Shown: piece after piece, positions 8,905-17,891 of the stretch | Position numbering within the stretch: position 1 is the first letter of the stretch | How the letters are laid out: each line of letters starts with the position of its first letter | Assembly (NCBI RefSeq): GCF_001482385.1 | Contig: NZ_CP013611.1 | Location: 3,231,501 to 3,295,500, forward strand | DNA: 64,000 bases | Reading direction: 5' to 3' | DNA from: Pseudoalteromonas rubra | GTDB taxonomy: Bacteria > Pseudomonadota > Gammaproteobacteria > Enterobacterales > Alteromonadaceae | Position numbers and translations under genes: made by a program | The notes under the pieces: generated by a model | What the model was told of the DNA's origin: nothing | The model's database searches: none | What the model saw: only the letters and a program-made list of their open reading frames with translations

Positions 8905-9489
8905 TTATGCGTCCTGTGGAAAGAGAATATTGTCGATTAACTGGCTCAGGCAGTGTACGGTAAACAAGTGGGTCTCGAGAATGCGGCTGGCACGTTTACT
9001 GGGCACCCGTATTTCTACGTCATTGGGTCCCAGCAGTCCCGTTAGCTCGCCACCATCATCGCCGATCAGCGCAATGACATTGAGATCATTGGTCAGCGCG
9101 GCCTCTACGGCACTGATCACGCTTTTTTCATGCCCGTCGATGGCCACAACAAACAGCAGATCATTTTCATTTGAAATAGCGCGAACCTGGCGGGCAAAAT
9201 AGTCCGACCCCTGGTTCTCGTCGTTGTTACTCAAGTTGATCTGAGTCTGGCTCAGGGTTAGTGCAGGCAGACACGGGCGTTCAGTCTCAAAGTAATTCAC
9301 CAACAGATTGCTGAAGTGTTCTGCCATCATGTGGCAGCTTGGTACGCCACAACAGATCAGTTTATTGCCGTTGATAAGGCACTGTGCAATTGCATAAGCC
9401 GTTGATTCAAGTACCTCAGGGAGCGCTTCACCTGCGGCAATTTGTGCTTGAATACTTTCGGTAAAGATCTCTTTAATTGATTCTTGCAT
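8905..9489 (-). CDS. diaA: DnaA initiator-associating protein DiaA (SIS domain)
   Basis: 194 residues, one SIS fold throughout, with the DiaA-style opening (I..IF..SIQ) and the conserved GNDGGELTG-like loop (IGDDGGELTGLL). In E. coli DiaA binds DnaA and times replication initiation. GmhA (sedoheptulose-7-phosphate isomerase) is the close relative, but the position between yraN and dolP is diagnostic of diaA. Confidence 0.92.
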   Translation of the reverse strand: MQESIKEIFTESIQAQIAAGEALPEVLESTAYAIAQCLINGNKLICCGVPSCHMMAEHFSNLLVNYFETERPCLPALTLSQTQINLSNNDENQGSDYFARQVRAISNENDLLFVVAIDGHEKSVISAVEAALTNDLNVIALIGDDGGELTGLLGPNDVEIRVPSKRASRILETHLFTVHCLSQLIDNILFPQDA

Positions 9490-9490
9490 A

Positions 9491-9856
9491 CTAAGTTATA
9501 TTTCTAATCCATTGGATATCTGGGTTTTTATCGCCTTGAATTGCTACAAAGTCGATTCGGACAGGGACATTGTGCAAAGCCGATTGTTGCAGGTAATTAT
9601 ATATACTGCGACGCAATTTTTGTAACTTACTTTGACTCAGCGCCTGTATTGCGCCACCAAAGCCTCCGCCACGGCGGAATTTTACTTCGACGAACACCCA
9701 GGTATCGCCTTCTTTCATGATCAGGTCGATTTCACCATAGCGGCATAAATAATTACGCATTATGGCTTTAAGACCCTGTTGTTTAAGATAAGTTTCAGCA
9801 ACCTCTTCATAGTGTTGGCCTTTTTCTCGGCTATGACTGAACAGGTTGCCAAACAT
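9491..9856 (-). CDS. yraN: UPF0102 family protein YraN, endonuclease-like fold
   Basis: 121 residues. The core RYGEIDLI and VFVEVKFR carries the D-ExK residues of restriction-endonuclease-like folds. The cellular role is not settled. It is placed between lpoA and diaA, 3 bases after lpoA, as in many gammaproteobacteria. Confidence 0.93.
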   Translation of the reverse strand: MFGNLFSHSREKGQHYEEVAETYLKQQGLKAIMRNYLCRYGEIDLIMKEGDTWVFVEVKFRRGGGFGGAIQALSQSKLQKLRRSIYNYLQQSALHNVPVRIDFVAIQGDKNPDIQWIRNIT

Positions 9857-9859
9857 CGT

Positions 9860-11770
9860 TTACTGCTGTGCCTGGTAATTGTCATACAGCTGTTTCATAA
9901 ACAGCGGTGTAGGCGGGCGCTGGTCCAGGCTAACCAGTCTGATCTGTTTTTTGTGATATTGTGCCCAGCTCAGCTGACGATCAATCCGGTTAGCCTCTTT
10001 GATGGTGAGCGCACCAGTCAGGCCGTCAAATTCTTTGCCTGGTATTTTACTCAGCTGCTTAATTTCAGGGAGCAGGTTCAGGGCATCATAGGCCATGGCA
10101 AACAGGCGTTGCTCAATGTCTGATTGCTCCGGCCATAAGGCAGAGTGTTGTTCGCGCAAGTTTTGCAATTTGACCGCGCCGGGTAGCATCCAGGGTACTT
10201 CGGTGAAAAACAGCCCTTCTAGGTCCCCTTTGTCTGTTTTGTCTATCTGCTTGCTGTAACTTCGTGAGCTGGCATAGAGCGGGATACGATCGGCAAAGGT
10301 ACTGACATTCACGTCCAGATAAGGTTTGAGTAAACGAGTTTCAATGGCATCCCCTAAAATATAGATAGCATCTATATCACGACGTGAGCGGGTCTCACTT
10401 TCCAGCTCTTTGCGAAACATACGCTTAATGGTGCTGATCCGCTGTTTTGAGCTGTCTACTTCAAGCAATTGGCCAACCACTTCGGCCATGTTTTCACTGT
10501 CTGAGTAAAAGCCGACTTCCGGGTGGGTTTCGCTATAACGCTGCCACTGGGTTTCAAAGTGGCTGATCAAGCGTTTACCGGATGCGGTATCGGGCGCCAA
10601 TAGCATCGGCTTTTGATAGCCTTTGGCGAGAAAGTGCACCATGGCCTGCTCAACCTCATGCTCGGGGTCCAGTGCAAAGTAATAATGGTCTGGATTATCG
10701 GCCTGTGAAGCGGTATCCAGAGTGTTTAAAAACAGGGCAGGTGTGGTCGTTAAATATGTACTGGCGGTGAGCTTCTCTACATTGCTTTTGAGTAACGGAC
10801 CAATGACAAATTCGGCCTGACTTTGTTGTAGCTCTTTATCAATTTGTGCAACATCCAGCGTTTCATCAATAAAGAAAATTTCTTCAATCCGGTTGTTGTC
10901 CATTGCGGCCAGGAAGCCATTTTTGAGGGCTCTGCCCAAGCGTTCACTGTTGCCAGAAGTTGGTAATAAGACCGCGATGCGGGTCACGTCATAGGGCGCG
11001 AGGTCCAGCGTGGTTTTTACCTCTGTGGGGATGATCTCACTGCCTGGATGACTGGTATATCGGCGTTGCCAGTTATTTAATGCCTGATGAAGTTGCACCG
11101 TCGACCCGAGGTAGATCTGATGATACTTGGCCAGTTTAACCCAGCCTTGCTGGATAACCGTGCCGCGGTCGAAGCGCTCCAGCGCATAAGAGGACAACTG
11201 CTGTAATACTTGCCAGATGTCCCGGTTCAGACCGGCAATCGACACTTGGTGTTTGTTGGCCAAGTCAGCACTTTTAAAATAATGGACCAGTGCTTTTTTG
11301 GGCAACTGCTGGGCGGCATACACGCTGCCCATCAAATACTGATGCCAGGCCTGATGCTCTGGTAGTTTTAATTTGCTTTCCAACGTTTGCAATAAGGCCA
11401 GCGCGCTGCTGAATTTCTGCTGTTGTTGTCGGGCCAACGCGGTATACAGTTTGTTTTGTACATGATCGACACTGGCTTTGCTTTCAAGCTCGCTACAAGC
11501 CTGTTCCAGAATGGGCCAGTTTTGTTCGTCAATGGCGGCTTGCCTTGCCAGATAGAGCAACTGGATTTTACTTGCGCCTTGTTTGCTGCTGGCCTTATCG
11601 AACAGACCTTGCGCATCCAGTTGTTCAGCTGGTGCGGTAGAGGCTGTGGCCAATGTCTGTTTGTCTTGCGTTGATGCCGTTTTAGGGGTTGTGCCACAGG
11701 CCGATAACCCTGACAATACCGCAATCACTAGACTTATATTTTTCAGTCTCACTCGCAAACCTATACTCAT
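9860..11770 (-). CDS. lpoA: Penicillin-binding protein activator LpoA
   Basis: 636 residues: lipobox LSACG, an N-terminal helical TPR-like domain (to about residue 255), then a periplasmic-binding-protein-like domain opening IAVLLPTSGNSERLGRALKNG. LpoA sits in the outer membrane and stimulates PBP1A peptidoglycan synthesis. It heads the lpoA-yraN-diaA-dolP operon and is divergent from rsmI with only 45 bases between, so their promoters must be packed or overlapping. Confidence 0.94.
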   Translation of the reverse strand: MSIGLRVRLKNISLVIAVLSGLSACGTTPKTASTQDKQTLATASTAPAEQLDAQGLFDKASSKQGASKIQLLYLARQAAIDEQNWPILEQACSELESKASVDHVQNKLYTALARQQQQKFSSALALLQTLESKLKLPEHQAWHQYLMGSVYAAQQLPKKALVHYFKSADLANKHQVSIAGLNRDIWQVLQQLSSYALERFDRGTVIQQGWVKLAKYHQIYLGSTVQLHQALNNWQRRYTSHPGSEIIPTEVKTTLDLAPYDVTRIAVLLPTSGNSERLGRALKNGFLAAMDNNRIEEIFFIDETLDVAQIDKELQQSQAEFVIGPLLKSNVEKLTASTYLTTTPALFLNTLDTASQADNPDHYYFALDPEHEVEQAMVHFLAKGYQKPMLLAPDTASGKRLISHFETQWQRYSETHPEVGFYSDSENMAEVVGQLLEVDSSKQRISTIKRMFRKELESETRSRRDIDAIYILGDAIETRLLKPYLDVNVSTFADRIPLYASSRSYSKQIDKTDKGDLEGLFFTEVPWMLPGAVKLQNLREQHSALWPEQSDIEQRLFAMAYDALNLLPEIKQLSKIPGKEFDGLTGALTIKEANRIDRQLSWAQYHKKQIRLVSLDQRPPTPLFMKQLYDNYQAQQ

Positions 11771-11815
11771 ACCTTTTGTTTGTGGATATCTTACTGACTG
11801 ACCCTGGAGAGCTCA

Positions 11816-12679
11816 ATGACAAATGCCGAAATCTCAGACAAAATTGGCACCCTGTATATCGTTGCCACACCCATAGGCAATTTAGAAGACATCAGTGAAC
11901 GTGCGCTGAAAGTGCTGGCAGACGTCGACTTAGTGGCTGCCGAGGACACGCGTCACACAGGTAAATTATTGAGTCACTTCAGCATAAAAGCAAAAACCTT
12001 TGCATTGCACGACCACAATGAGAAACAAAAAGCACAACAGGTTCTGGATTGGCTGGAGCAGGGCATGGATATCGCGCTGGTATCCGACGCCGGCACACCG
12101 CTTATTAGCGACCCTGGCTATGCGGTGGTGAACTTATGTCGTGAAGCTGGCGCTCAGGTTACCCCTGTCCCTGGCGCCTGTGCTGCAATTGCGGCAGTAA
12201 GCTGCTCTGGATTGCCAACGGATCGCTTCCAGTTTGTTGGTTTTACGCCCGCTAAAAGCCAGGCTCGCCAGAGCTTCTTTACAGAGGCACATGAGTCCGG
12301 CATCACCAGCATTATGTATGAAAGCACTCACCGTATCATGGCCAGTCTGGCTGACTTGCAAACAGCACTGGGTGAGCAGCAGCAGATAGTGTTCGCCAAA
12401 GAGTTGACCAAAACCTATGAAACCTTTTTCAGTGGGCCAGTGTGTGAGCTGATCGCTTTTCTTGAAAACGAACCTGAGCGTCAGCGGGGCGAGCTGGTAC
12501 TGATGCTACCAGGTAAAATCCAGGTGAGTAGCGAAATGTCGCCGGAAGCCAAACAACTGATCGGCTTACTGGAAGGAGAAATGCCGCTGAAAAAAGCCTG
12601 TGGCATTGCTGCTGAGTACTTCGGATTGAAGAAAAACGCCCTGTATAAAGCCATCATTGCCGAGCGCGAAGGAGAATAA
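11816..12679 (+). CDS. rsmI: 16S rRNA (cytidine-1402-2'-O)-methyltransferase
   Basis: 287 residues. The tetrapyrrole-methylase fold shows GTLYIVATPIGNLEDIS, AEDTRHTGKLL, SDAGTPLISDPGY and PVPGACAAIAA. RsmI methylates the ribose of C1402 in the decoding centre of 16S rRNA using SAM. It is divergent from lpoA, the standard gammaproteobacterial arrangement. Confidence 0.96.
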   Translation: MTNAEISDKIGTLYIVATPIGNLEDISERALKVLADVDLVAAEDTRHTGKLLSHFSIKAKTFALHDHNEKQKAQQVLDWLEQGMDIALVSDAGTPLISDPGYAVVNLCREAGAQVTPVPGACAAIAAVSCSGLPTDRFQFVGFTPAKSQARQSFFTEAHESGITSIMYESTHRIMASLADLQTALGEQQQIVFAKELTKTYETFFSGPVCELIAFLENEPERQRGELVLMLPGKIQVSSEMSPEAKQLIGLLEGEMPLKKACGIAAEYFGLKKNALYKAIIAEREGE

Positions 12680-12724
12680 TCATAAGCAACGCAAATTAAT
12701 GCTGCGTTTTATGGCAAAGGTGCG

Positions 12725-12730
12725 TATAAT
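12725..12730 (+). promoter_or_regulatory. -10 box of the rnpB promoter
   Basis: A perfect TATAAT lies about 9 bases before the predicted 5' end of RNase P RNA, a normal spacing for the transcription start. The -35 region is weak. Confidence 0.65.
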
Positions 12731-12738
12731 CGCCCGCC

Positions 12739-13110
<372 letters not shown>

Positions 13111-13116
13111 TTCAGT

Positions 13117-13154
13117 AACCGCTTGATTTACCTCTGTAGATCAAGCGGTTTTTT
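13117..13154 (+). terminator. Intrinsic terminator of rnpB
   Basis: AACCGCTTGAT and ATCAAGCGGTT pair around a 12-base loop and are followed by TTTT. Confidence 0.88.
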
Positions 13155-13278
13155 ATGATTCCCATCCACCACACCATAAAGCTTGAACTTCTGGTAGACG
13201 GTTATCAAGTTCAACACGCCATTTCTTATTAAAGAATGAAATTAAGGGCGGCGTGAAATTGAGCTTTTGAGCGTGTGG

Positions 13279-15417
13279 TTATTTGATCGATAGTGTCATG
13301 ATATCGGTTTCACTTTCGAATGTGCTAAATACCATCAGATCTTGCCTGAAATCAGAAATATCCATTCCTTTATCAGTTAACTCAATGATCAAGTCTGCCG
13401 TTTGCGTCTCGAAGGCAAAATACCATACGGTTCTGCTGCTCCTCGTGTTATCTATCACAATGAAATACAGGCCTGCATCGGCAGAAAAATGCTGAGTTAT
13501 GCGGCCGTCGTTAGGAGCCCGCCATAATATTTGCCCTTCATCATCATATAACTCCCCCTGATAAATGGACATCGATTGGCCTAAATTAGTTAATACGCCA
13601 ACGTGTTTGTCAGGGAAATATTGAGAGGTCTGTGTTTTATTTTTCACATCAAAGGTGAACCATTTGGGGGATTTACCATTGCTATCCCTGATAAATAGTG
13701 CATTTCGATCTTGATGCCAGGCTTCTGGTTGGCCGACTAACGTATCTAAATGGTTTATTTTATTTGTCTCTAAACTGACAATAAAGACCCGATCATTTCG
13801 AGCGCTTGCCAGCTTATCACCCTTTGGGCTCCACACCGGTTTTGATAATGCCAAATATTGCTCCTGATTGGCATATACGAGGTGGTCAACACCCGTATTT
13901 AAGTCCTTAACAAACATCTGGCTGTGGCCATTTTTATTGGAAATATAGGCAAGCTTGTTACCATCTTGCGATAATGTGCCCTGCCAGCTATGTGCATTAG
14001 CATCTGTCCAAAAAGCAGATTCTGCGCTTCGTATATTGTGCCAGCCAATGTCGCCTTTGAATGTTGCCTGTGTGTAGATCAGTTTTTGTCCATCAGGACT
14101 AAAACCGGGAAAATGTAAAAATGCATAGTTCTCAAAGGTAATCGGCAACAGGTGTGCAGAAGCATTTAATTGAAATAGAGATTTTCCGTCACTTAATAAA
14201 TAGGCATTGAAGTTCGGGTTTGTATCAATGAAATACCAGTTTTGGTCTAATGAGGCGAATAAAGTGAAACTGCGATCGGGTATTGAAAGATGCCAGATTT
14301 GTGAGGTGTGTTGTGCATTAAAGCCTAAAACTGCGATGCCTTTCTTATCAAGTGAACGAGAAATGCGATAAGGGGTAAAGTTGTCATGGCTTGTTAGCAA
14401 TTGCTCAACTGTACCGTTTTCTATTGATCCTGAATAGAGGCTGGTTTTTCCCGCAACCTTTCCTAAAAAATATATATGTTTCGTATCTGAGTAAAATGCC
14501 GAGATGCCGGTAATTTCAGGAACACTAAAAAGTACGTCGCTTTGGTCTAGCTTATATTTTTTGTTAAAAATTAAATTGCTAAACTCAACTCCCTTGCTGG
14601 TTTTAATCGCAATAAGTATTTCGGTTTGGTTGTTTGGTTTGCTTTCTATCCCGGCTTTAGGCTTAACCTCAAAAAATAAAATACTGTCCTTGCTTGATAA
14701 CAACAATTGTTCTGCATTTGTTTGCAACGACTTTAGCCATAACTGACTAGGGCCATCGTCAGAATGACGAATAAACACAATATGTTGATTTCCATCTATG
14801 TATCTGGCGTAGGTTTCGTTGTCATTGCTGGCTGTTAGCGGACGGAAATGGCTCACTTGCCATACGTTAGGTGAATCAAAAGTTGTCTTTGTTGGGGGGG
14901 GAAAAAATAGAGCCAGCGCAACTGCCGAAAGTAACAGTAACGATAGAGCGCTAACAAGCATGGTTCGGCCAGTTTTACTTTTAGTTGAAAAAGGCGGCAA
15001 AACATCAGAGTGAGTCGGTGTCGCTTCTGCTGGTGAAGGGGGGGGAGTCACCTGGGCTTGCAAAATATAACCGCGCTTAGGGTGGGTCTTTATCAGCGAT
15101 TTAGAGTCGTCTTGTAAGCACTTTCTCAGTATCGCGATACACCGCCGGATAGAGCTGGGGTTATAAATGGACCGTGGCCACACTTGTTCAAAGATATGCT
15201 CAGGCGTTACCACGTTATTGAGCTGGCGGCACAAAACCAGCAGTACTTCCATGACCTTAGGCTCAACTGAATGCAGTTGTTCTCCGAGTTTTATTTCGCC
15301 TTTTTGAGGGAAAATTTGCGCATCATTGATGAAGAATATCTCGTTGCTTGACTGTTGATGAGCTGAAATTTCCTTGATTTTACCCTCTGTGTTTTTTTCT
15401 AGTAATTTGATATTCAT
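13279..15417 (-). CDS. CadC/ToxR-like membrane regulator with a periplasmic beta-propeller
   Basis: 712 residues from the ATG at 15417; an in-frame TTG 12 bases upstream is less likely. Residues 28-122 form an OmpR/PhoB-type winged helix (KVMEVLLVLCRQLN, HIFEQVWP, IKTHPKRGYILQ). A proline-rich linker and one membrane segment (about 152-172) follow, then about 530 residues of TolB/WD40-like blades with repeats such as GFSPDGQKLIYT and PVWSPKGDKLAS. The layout suggests the periplasmic propeller senses a ligand and the cytoplasmic domain binds DNA. It is divergent from a serine hydrolase gene, its most likely target. The ligand is unknown. Confidence 0.85.
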   Translation of the reverse strand: MNIKLLEKNTEGKIKEISAHQQSSNEIFFINDAQIFPQKGEIKLGEQLHSVEPKVMEVLLVLCRQLNNVVTPEHIFEQVWPRSIYNPSSIRRCIAILRKCLQDDSKSLIKTHPKRGYILQAQVTPPPSPAEATPTHSDVLPPFSTKSKTGRTMLVSALSLLLLSAVALALFFPPPTKTTFDSPNVWQVSHFRPLTASNDNETYARYIDGNQHIVFIRHSDDGPSQLWLKSLQTNAEQLLLSSKDSILFFEVKPKAGIESKPNNQTEILIAIKTSKGVEFSNLIFNKKYKLDQSDVLFSVPEITGISAFYSDTKHIYFLGKVAGKTSLYSGSIENGTVEQLLTSHDNFTPYRISRSLDKKGIAVLGFNAQHTSQIWHLSIPDRSFTLFASLDQNWYFIDTNPNFNAYLLSDGKSLFQLNASAHLLPITFENYAFLHFPGFSPDGQKLIYTQATFKGDIGWHNIRSAESAFWTDANAHSWQGTLSQDGNKLAYISNKNGHSQMFVKDLNTGVDHLVYANQEQYLALSKPVWSPKGDKLASARNDRVFIVSLETNKINHLDTLVGQPEAWHQDRNALFIRDSNGKSPKWFTFDVKNKTQTSQYFPDKHVGVLTNLGQSMSIYQGELYDDEGQILWRAPNDGRITQHFSADAGLYFIVIDNTRSSRTVWYFAFETQTADLIIELTDKGMDISDFRQDLMVFSTFESETDIMTLSIK

Positions 15418-15543
15418 TAATAAATTCAACTCTTAAGCTTTTCTTAACGCAATCCGAACGGTTTCTCCATCGCCATTTAAGCACTGCCCGGTAATGCTGG
15501 GGGTCAGGTAAATCAATTAACCCACTGTTAAAAGGATAAAAAT

Positions 15544-17085
15544 GTGAACCTACATCCTACCAAAAAACAAATTTTGTTCGCAGAAGCTGTTCGTTCTTTT
15601 TTGTGTCACTATATAAACCGTTTGAGTGTAATTAGGCACTTGCTAACATGTTGCGTGCTGCTTTCCACTGTCTTATTTTACAGCCAATCAAGTCTCGCCA
15701 AGCCGGCAGAAAATGCAGAGGAATTGATCCATGAATTTATTCGAGTGATGAATGACAAGCAACAGGCATCCGTTGTTAAATTTGTTGATCATCATATGGC
15801 ACAATCGAGTATTGAGGCATTTGGTGGAGAAGGCCGAGCGCGTTATATCGGTTATATTACCGGTGAACGGCGATTTCATGGATTTCTCGAGCTTGATACC
15901 ATTGAACCGTTATCTACGCACAATGGTACTGAGCGATTTAGGATAAGAGTAAAGTCGAGAAACACCGATTTATGGTACAACTTAACCATGACAATGCCAC
16001 AACAATCACCAAACAAACTGGCCAATTTTTATCTGCAACCCACGTCACACCCTAATGAAGAAAATAGCAAAATATCGAAAACGGAACTGATAAGCCAAGT
16101 ACGTCACTATATTAATAGTCTTACTGCTAAGGGGTTGTTCTCTGGGGCAATACTTATCGCTGACACTGATACTGTGCTCTACCAAGACGCAAAAGGCTTC
16201 ACCAATCTCGAACGGACAGCAAAAAACAATGTAGACACTAAGTTCAATCTGGCATCAATGAATAAAATGTTTACCGCGGTGGGCATTTTACAGCTGGTTG
16301 AGCAGCAGAAAATGAGCTTGGATGATAAGTTAATCAAGTTTATTGACCCGGCAATGTTCCCTGCTGGAGAGTTCGATCAAATAACCGTGCGCCAATTGTT
16401 AAGCCATACCGCCGGATTAGGTTGGTCACAAGCACCAGATACAGAGCAAAGCTCAGGTAGTGCCGAAAGAGAAGTTACGAAAAACTTTAAACACCTAACC
16501 TTAGCTGCAACACCAGGTGGTCAATTTAGGTACAGTAACGATGGCATGGTTTTATTGGGGGAAATCATTGAAAAGGTCAGTGGTAAAAGTTATTACCGCT
16601 ATATTCGAGAGTACATCTATCAACCTGCCGGCATGATTCATTCTGATAGTTATGACCCCAAGCAGGCAATTGAAAATATGGCCATTGGTTACTACTACGA
16701 TGCAGAGCAACAAAAAAGCCTAAACAATCTCGAATTTATGGGGACTCGTGGCGGCGCAGCTGGCGGCGGGTTTTCAACGGTTGTTGATTTACATAAATTT
16801 TCGCAAGCGCTGACGCAATATAAGCTTCTGTCTAAAGCCTTGACCCAGGCAGCATACAGTGCGAAGCCTGAATTACATTCACCGGGTTATGGCTATGGTT
16901 TTTCAACTCAAGGTGAACAAGGGAATAGAATTATCGGTCACTCGGGAGGTTCGATAGGCGTAAGCTCTCGATTGAGTATTTATTTAGACCAAGGTATTAC
17001 ACTGGCTATTTTGTGTAATAAAAACTTTGTTAGTGAGCCTGTGGTTTGGAAAGTTAATCAGCTAGTACGGCGTTTAAACAACTGA
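15544..17085 (+). CDS. Secreted serine hydrolase, beta-lactamase/PBP-like (class C fold)
   Basis: 513 residues with a GTG start, supported by AAAGGA 7 bases upstream; the ATG two bases earlier runs straight into TGA. A long N-region precedes a signal peptide ending near SSLA. An extra domain (about residues 55-165) precedes the hydrolase. The active-site motifs are visible: SxxK as SMNK, YxN as YSN, and HSGG in place of KTG. Such proteins act as esterases, D-aminopeptidases or carboxypeptidases; true beta-lactamase activity cannot be claimed. It is divergent from a CadC-like regulator, 126 bases away. Confidence 0.85.
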   Translation: MNLHPTKKQILFAEAVRSFLCHYINRLSVIRHLLTCCVLLSTVLFYSQSSLAKPAENAEELIHEFIRVMNDKQQASVVKFVDHHMAQSSIEAFGGEGRARYIGYITGERRFHGFLELDTIEPLSTHNGTERFRIRVKSRNTDLWYNLTMTMPQQSPNKLANFYLQPTSHPNEENSKISKTELISQVRHYINSLTAKGLFSGAILIADTDTVLYQDAKGFTNLERTAKNNVDTKFNLASMNKMFTAVGILQLVEQQKMSLDDKLIKFIDPAMFPAGEFDQITVRQLLSHTAGLGWSQAPDTEQSSGSAEREVTKNFKHLTLAATPGGQFRYSNDGMVLLGEIIEKVSGKSYYRYIREYIYQPAGMIHSDSYDPKQAIENMAIGYYYDAEQQKSLNNLEFMGTRGGAAGGGFSTVVDLHKFSQALTQYKLLSKALTQAAYSAKPELHSPGYGYGFSTQGEQGNRIIGHSGGSIGVSSRLSIYLDQGITLAILCNKNFVSEPVVWKVNQLVRRLNN

Positions 17086-17266
17086 CGAAATAATGACATT
17101 CCAACACCGGACCCTGTAACAGATTCTGTGTAACGCCAGTTAGTTCCAGCATTTAATTAGTTAAGTGCTGGAACCTATTTTTTACCCCATATCTGTTTCA
17201 CAGGTAAGCAAACTATTTAGCCTTGTCGCTCTTGAAAAACCGTTTTTCCGTCTATATCTTCACCAC

Positions 17267-17779
17267 ATGAATTGTGAGACATTTGCCAAAATACTACGGT
17301 GTTTAGTGCCGCTTTTGCTGTTATGTACGCTACTGAATATGGGTAGTCGTGATGCCGTGGCCGCAGATTGGCAAACTCAGCACGTCCCAATGATTGTGTT
17401 GTCACATGCTGTGAATGCAGAACCTGACACCAAGGACTTCTTGCATAAAGCCACTGACACTGCACTGATAAAGCACTTGTCTGCGCCAGGTACTGAGGTG
17501 TCACACTCACAACCGGCAAGCTATCCCGCACAATTGCCGTCACAGAGCCGATTAACGCATCCCAGTTACTTTCTGCATCCGGACCAACAGCCAGATTATG
17601 ACCTGCTCTATGTCTTTGCTGATCCCGACTTGTACCGAGTGAGCCAGCAATACATTCACCAACCTTTGACACGACCCTGGCATCAGTGTGCCTCGCGTAT
17701 GCGCACTGGCCTGATCAATGACTGCCAGCCTGCTAATTTAACTTACCGTGCAAAACTGACTTATCAGCTGAGCGCCTGA
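17267..17779 (+). CDS. Secreted protein of unknown function upstream of secDF2
   Basis: 170 residues from the ATG at 17267, chosen because a clear signal peptide starts there (LRCLVPLLLLCTLLNMG, cleavage near AVAA); the open frame begins at a GTG at 17165. The mature part is short and polar, with two cysteines near the C-terminus that could form a disulfide (HQCASRM, INDCQPA). No domain is recognised. It precedes a SecD paralogue on the same strand by about 110 bases, so a shared transcript is possible. Confidence 0.55.
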   Translation: MNCETFAKILRCLVPLLLLCTLLNMGSRDAVAADWQTQHVPMIVLSHAVNAEPDTKDFLHKATDTALIKHLSAPGTEVSHSQPASYPAQLPSQSRLTHPSYFLHPDQQPDYDLLYVFADPDLYRVSQQYIHQPLTRPWHQCASRMRTGLINDCQPANLTYRAKLTYQLSA

Positions 17780-17891
17780 TCTCACGATACGCAGCGACCA
17801 GAACCTTGGTTGAGCTGCGACATGTTTTATCAGGTAAATAGCAAAGTGTGAGCTGCTCAGCGATGCAGCTCATCGATAAGTGAGTCAAATT

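Noticed and set aside
8681..9202. Top-strand frame of 173 codons across dolP and diaA
   Set aside because: It is antisense to two well-supported genes and has no family features.
13183..13214. TTGAACTT/AAGTTCAA hairpin after rnpB
   Set aside because: The stem is only 8 bp with a 16-base loop and no T run; it is probably chance or a minor part of the end of the convergent gene.
15544..17085. Antibiotic resistance beta-lactamase
   Set aside because: It has the serine hydrolase motifs, but an extra N-terminal domain and HSGG instead of KTG point to a general esterase/peptidase-like group.
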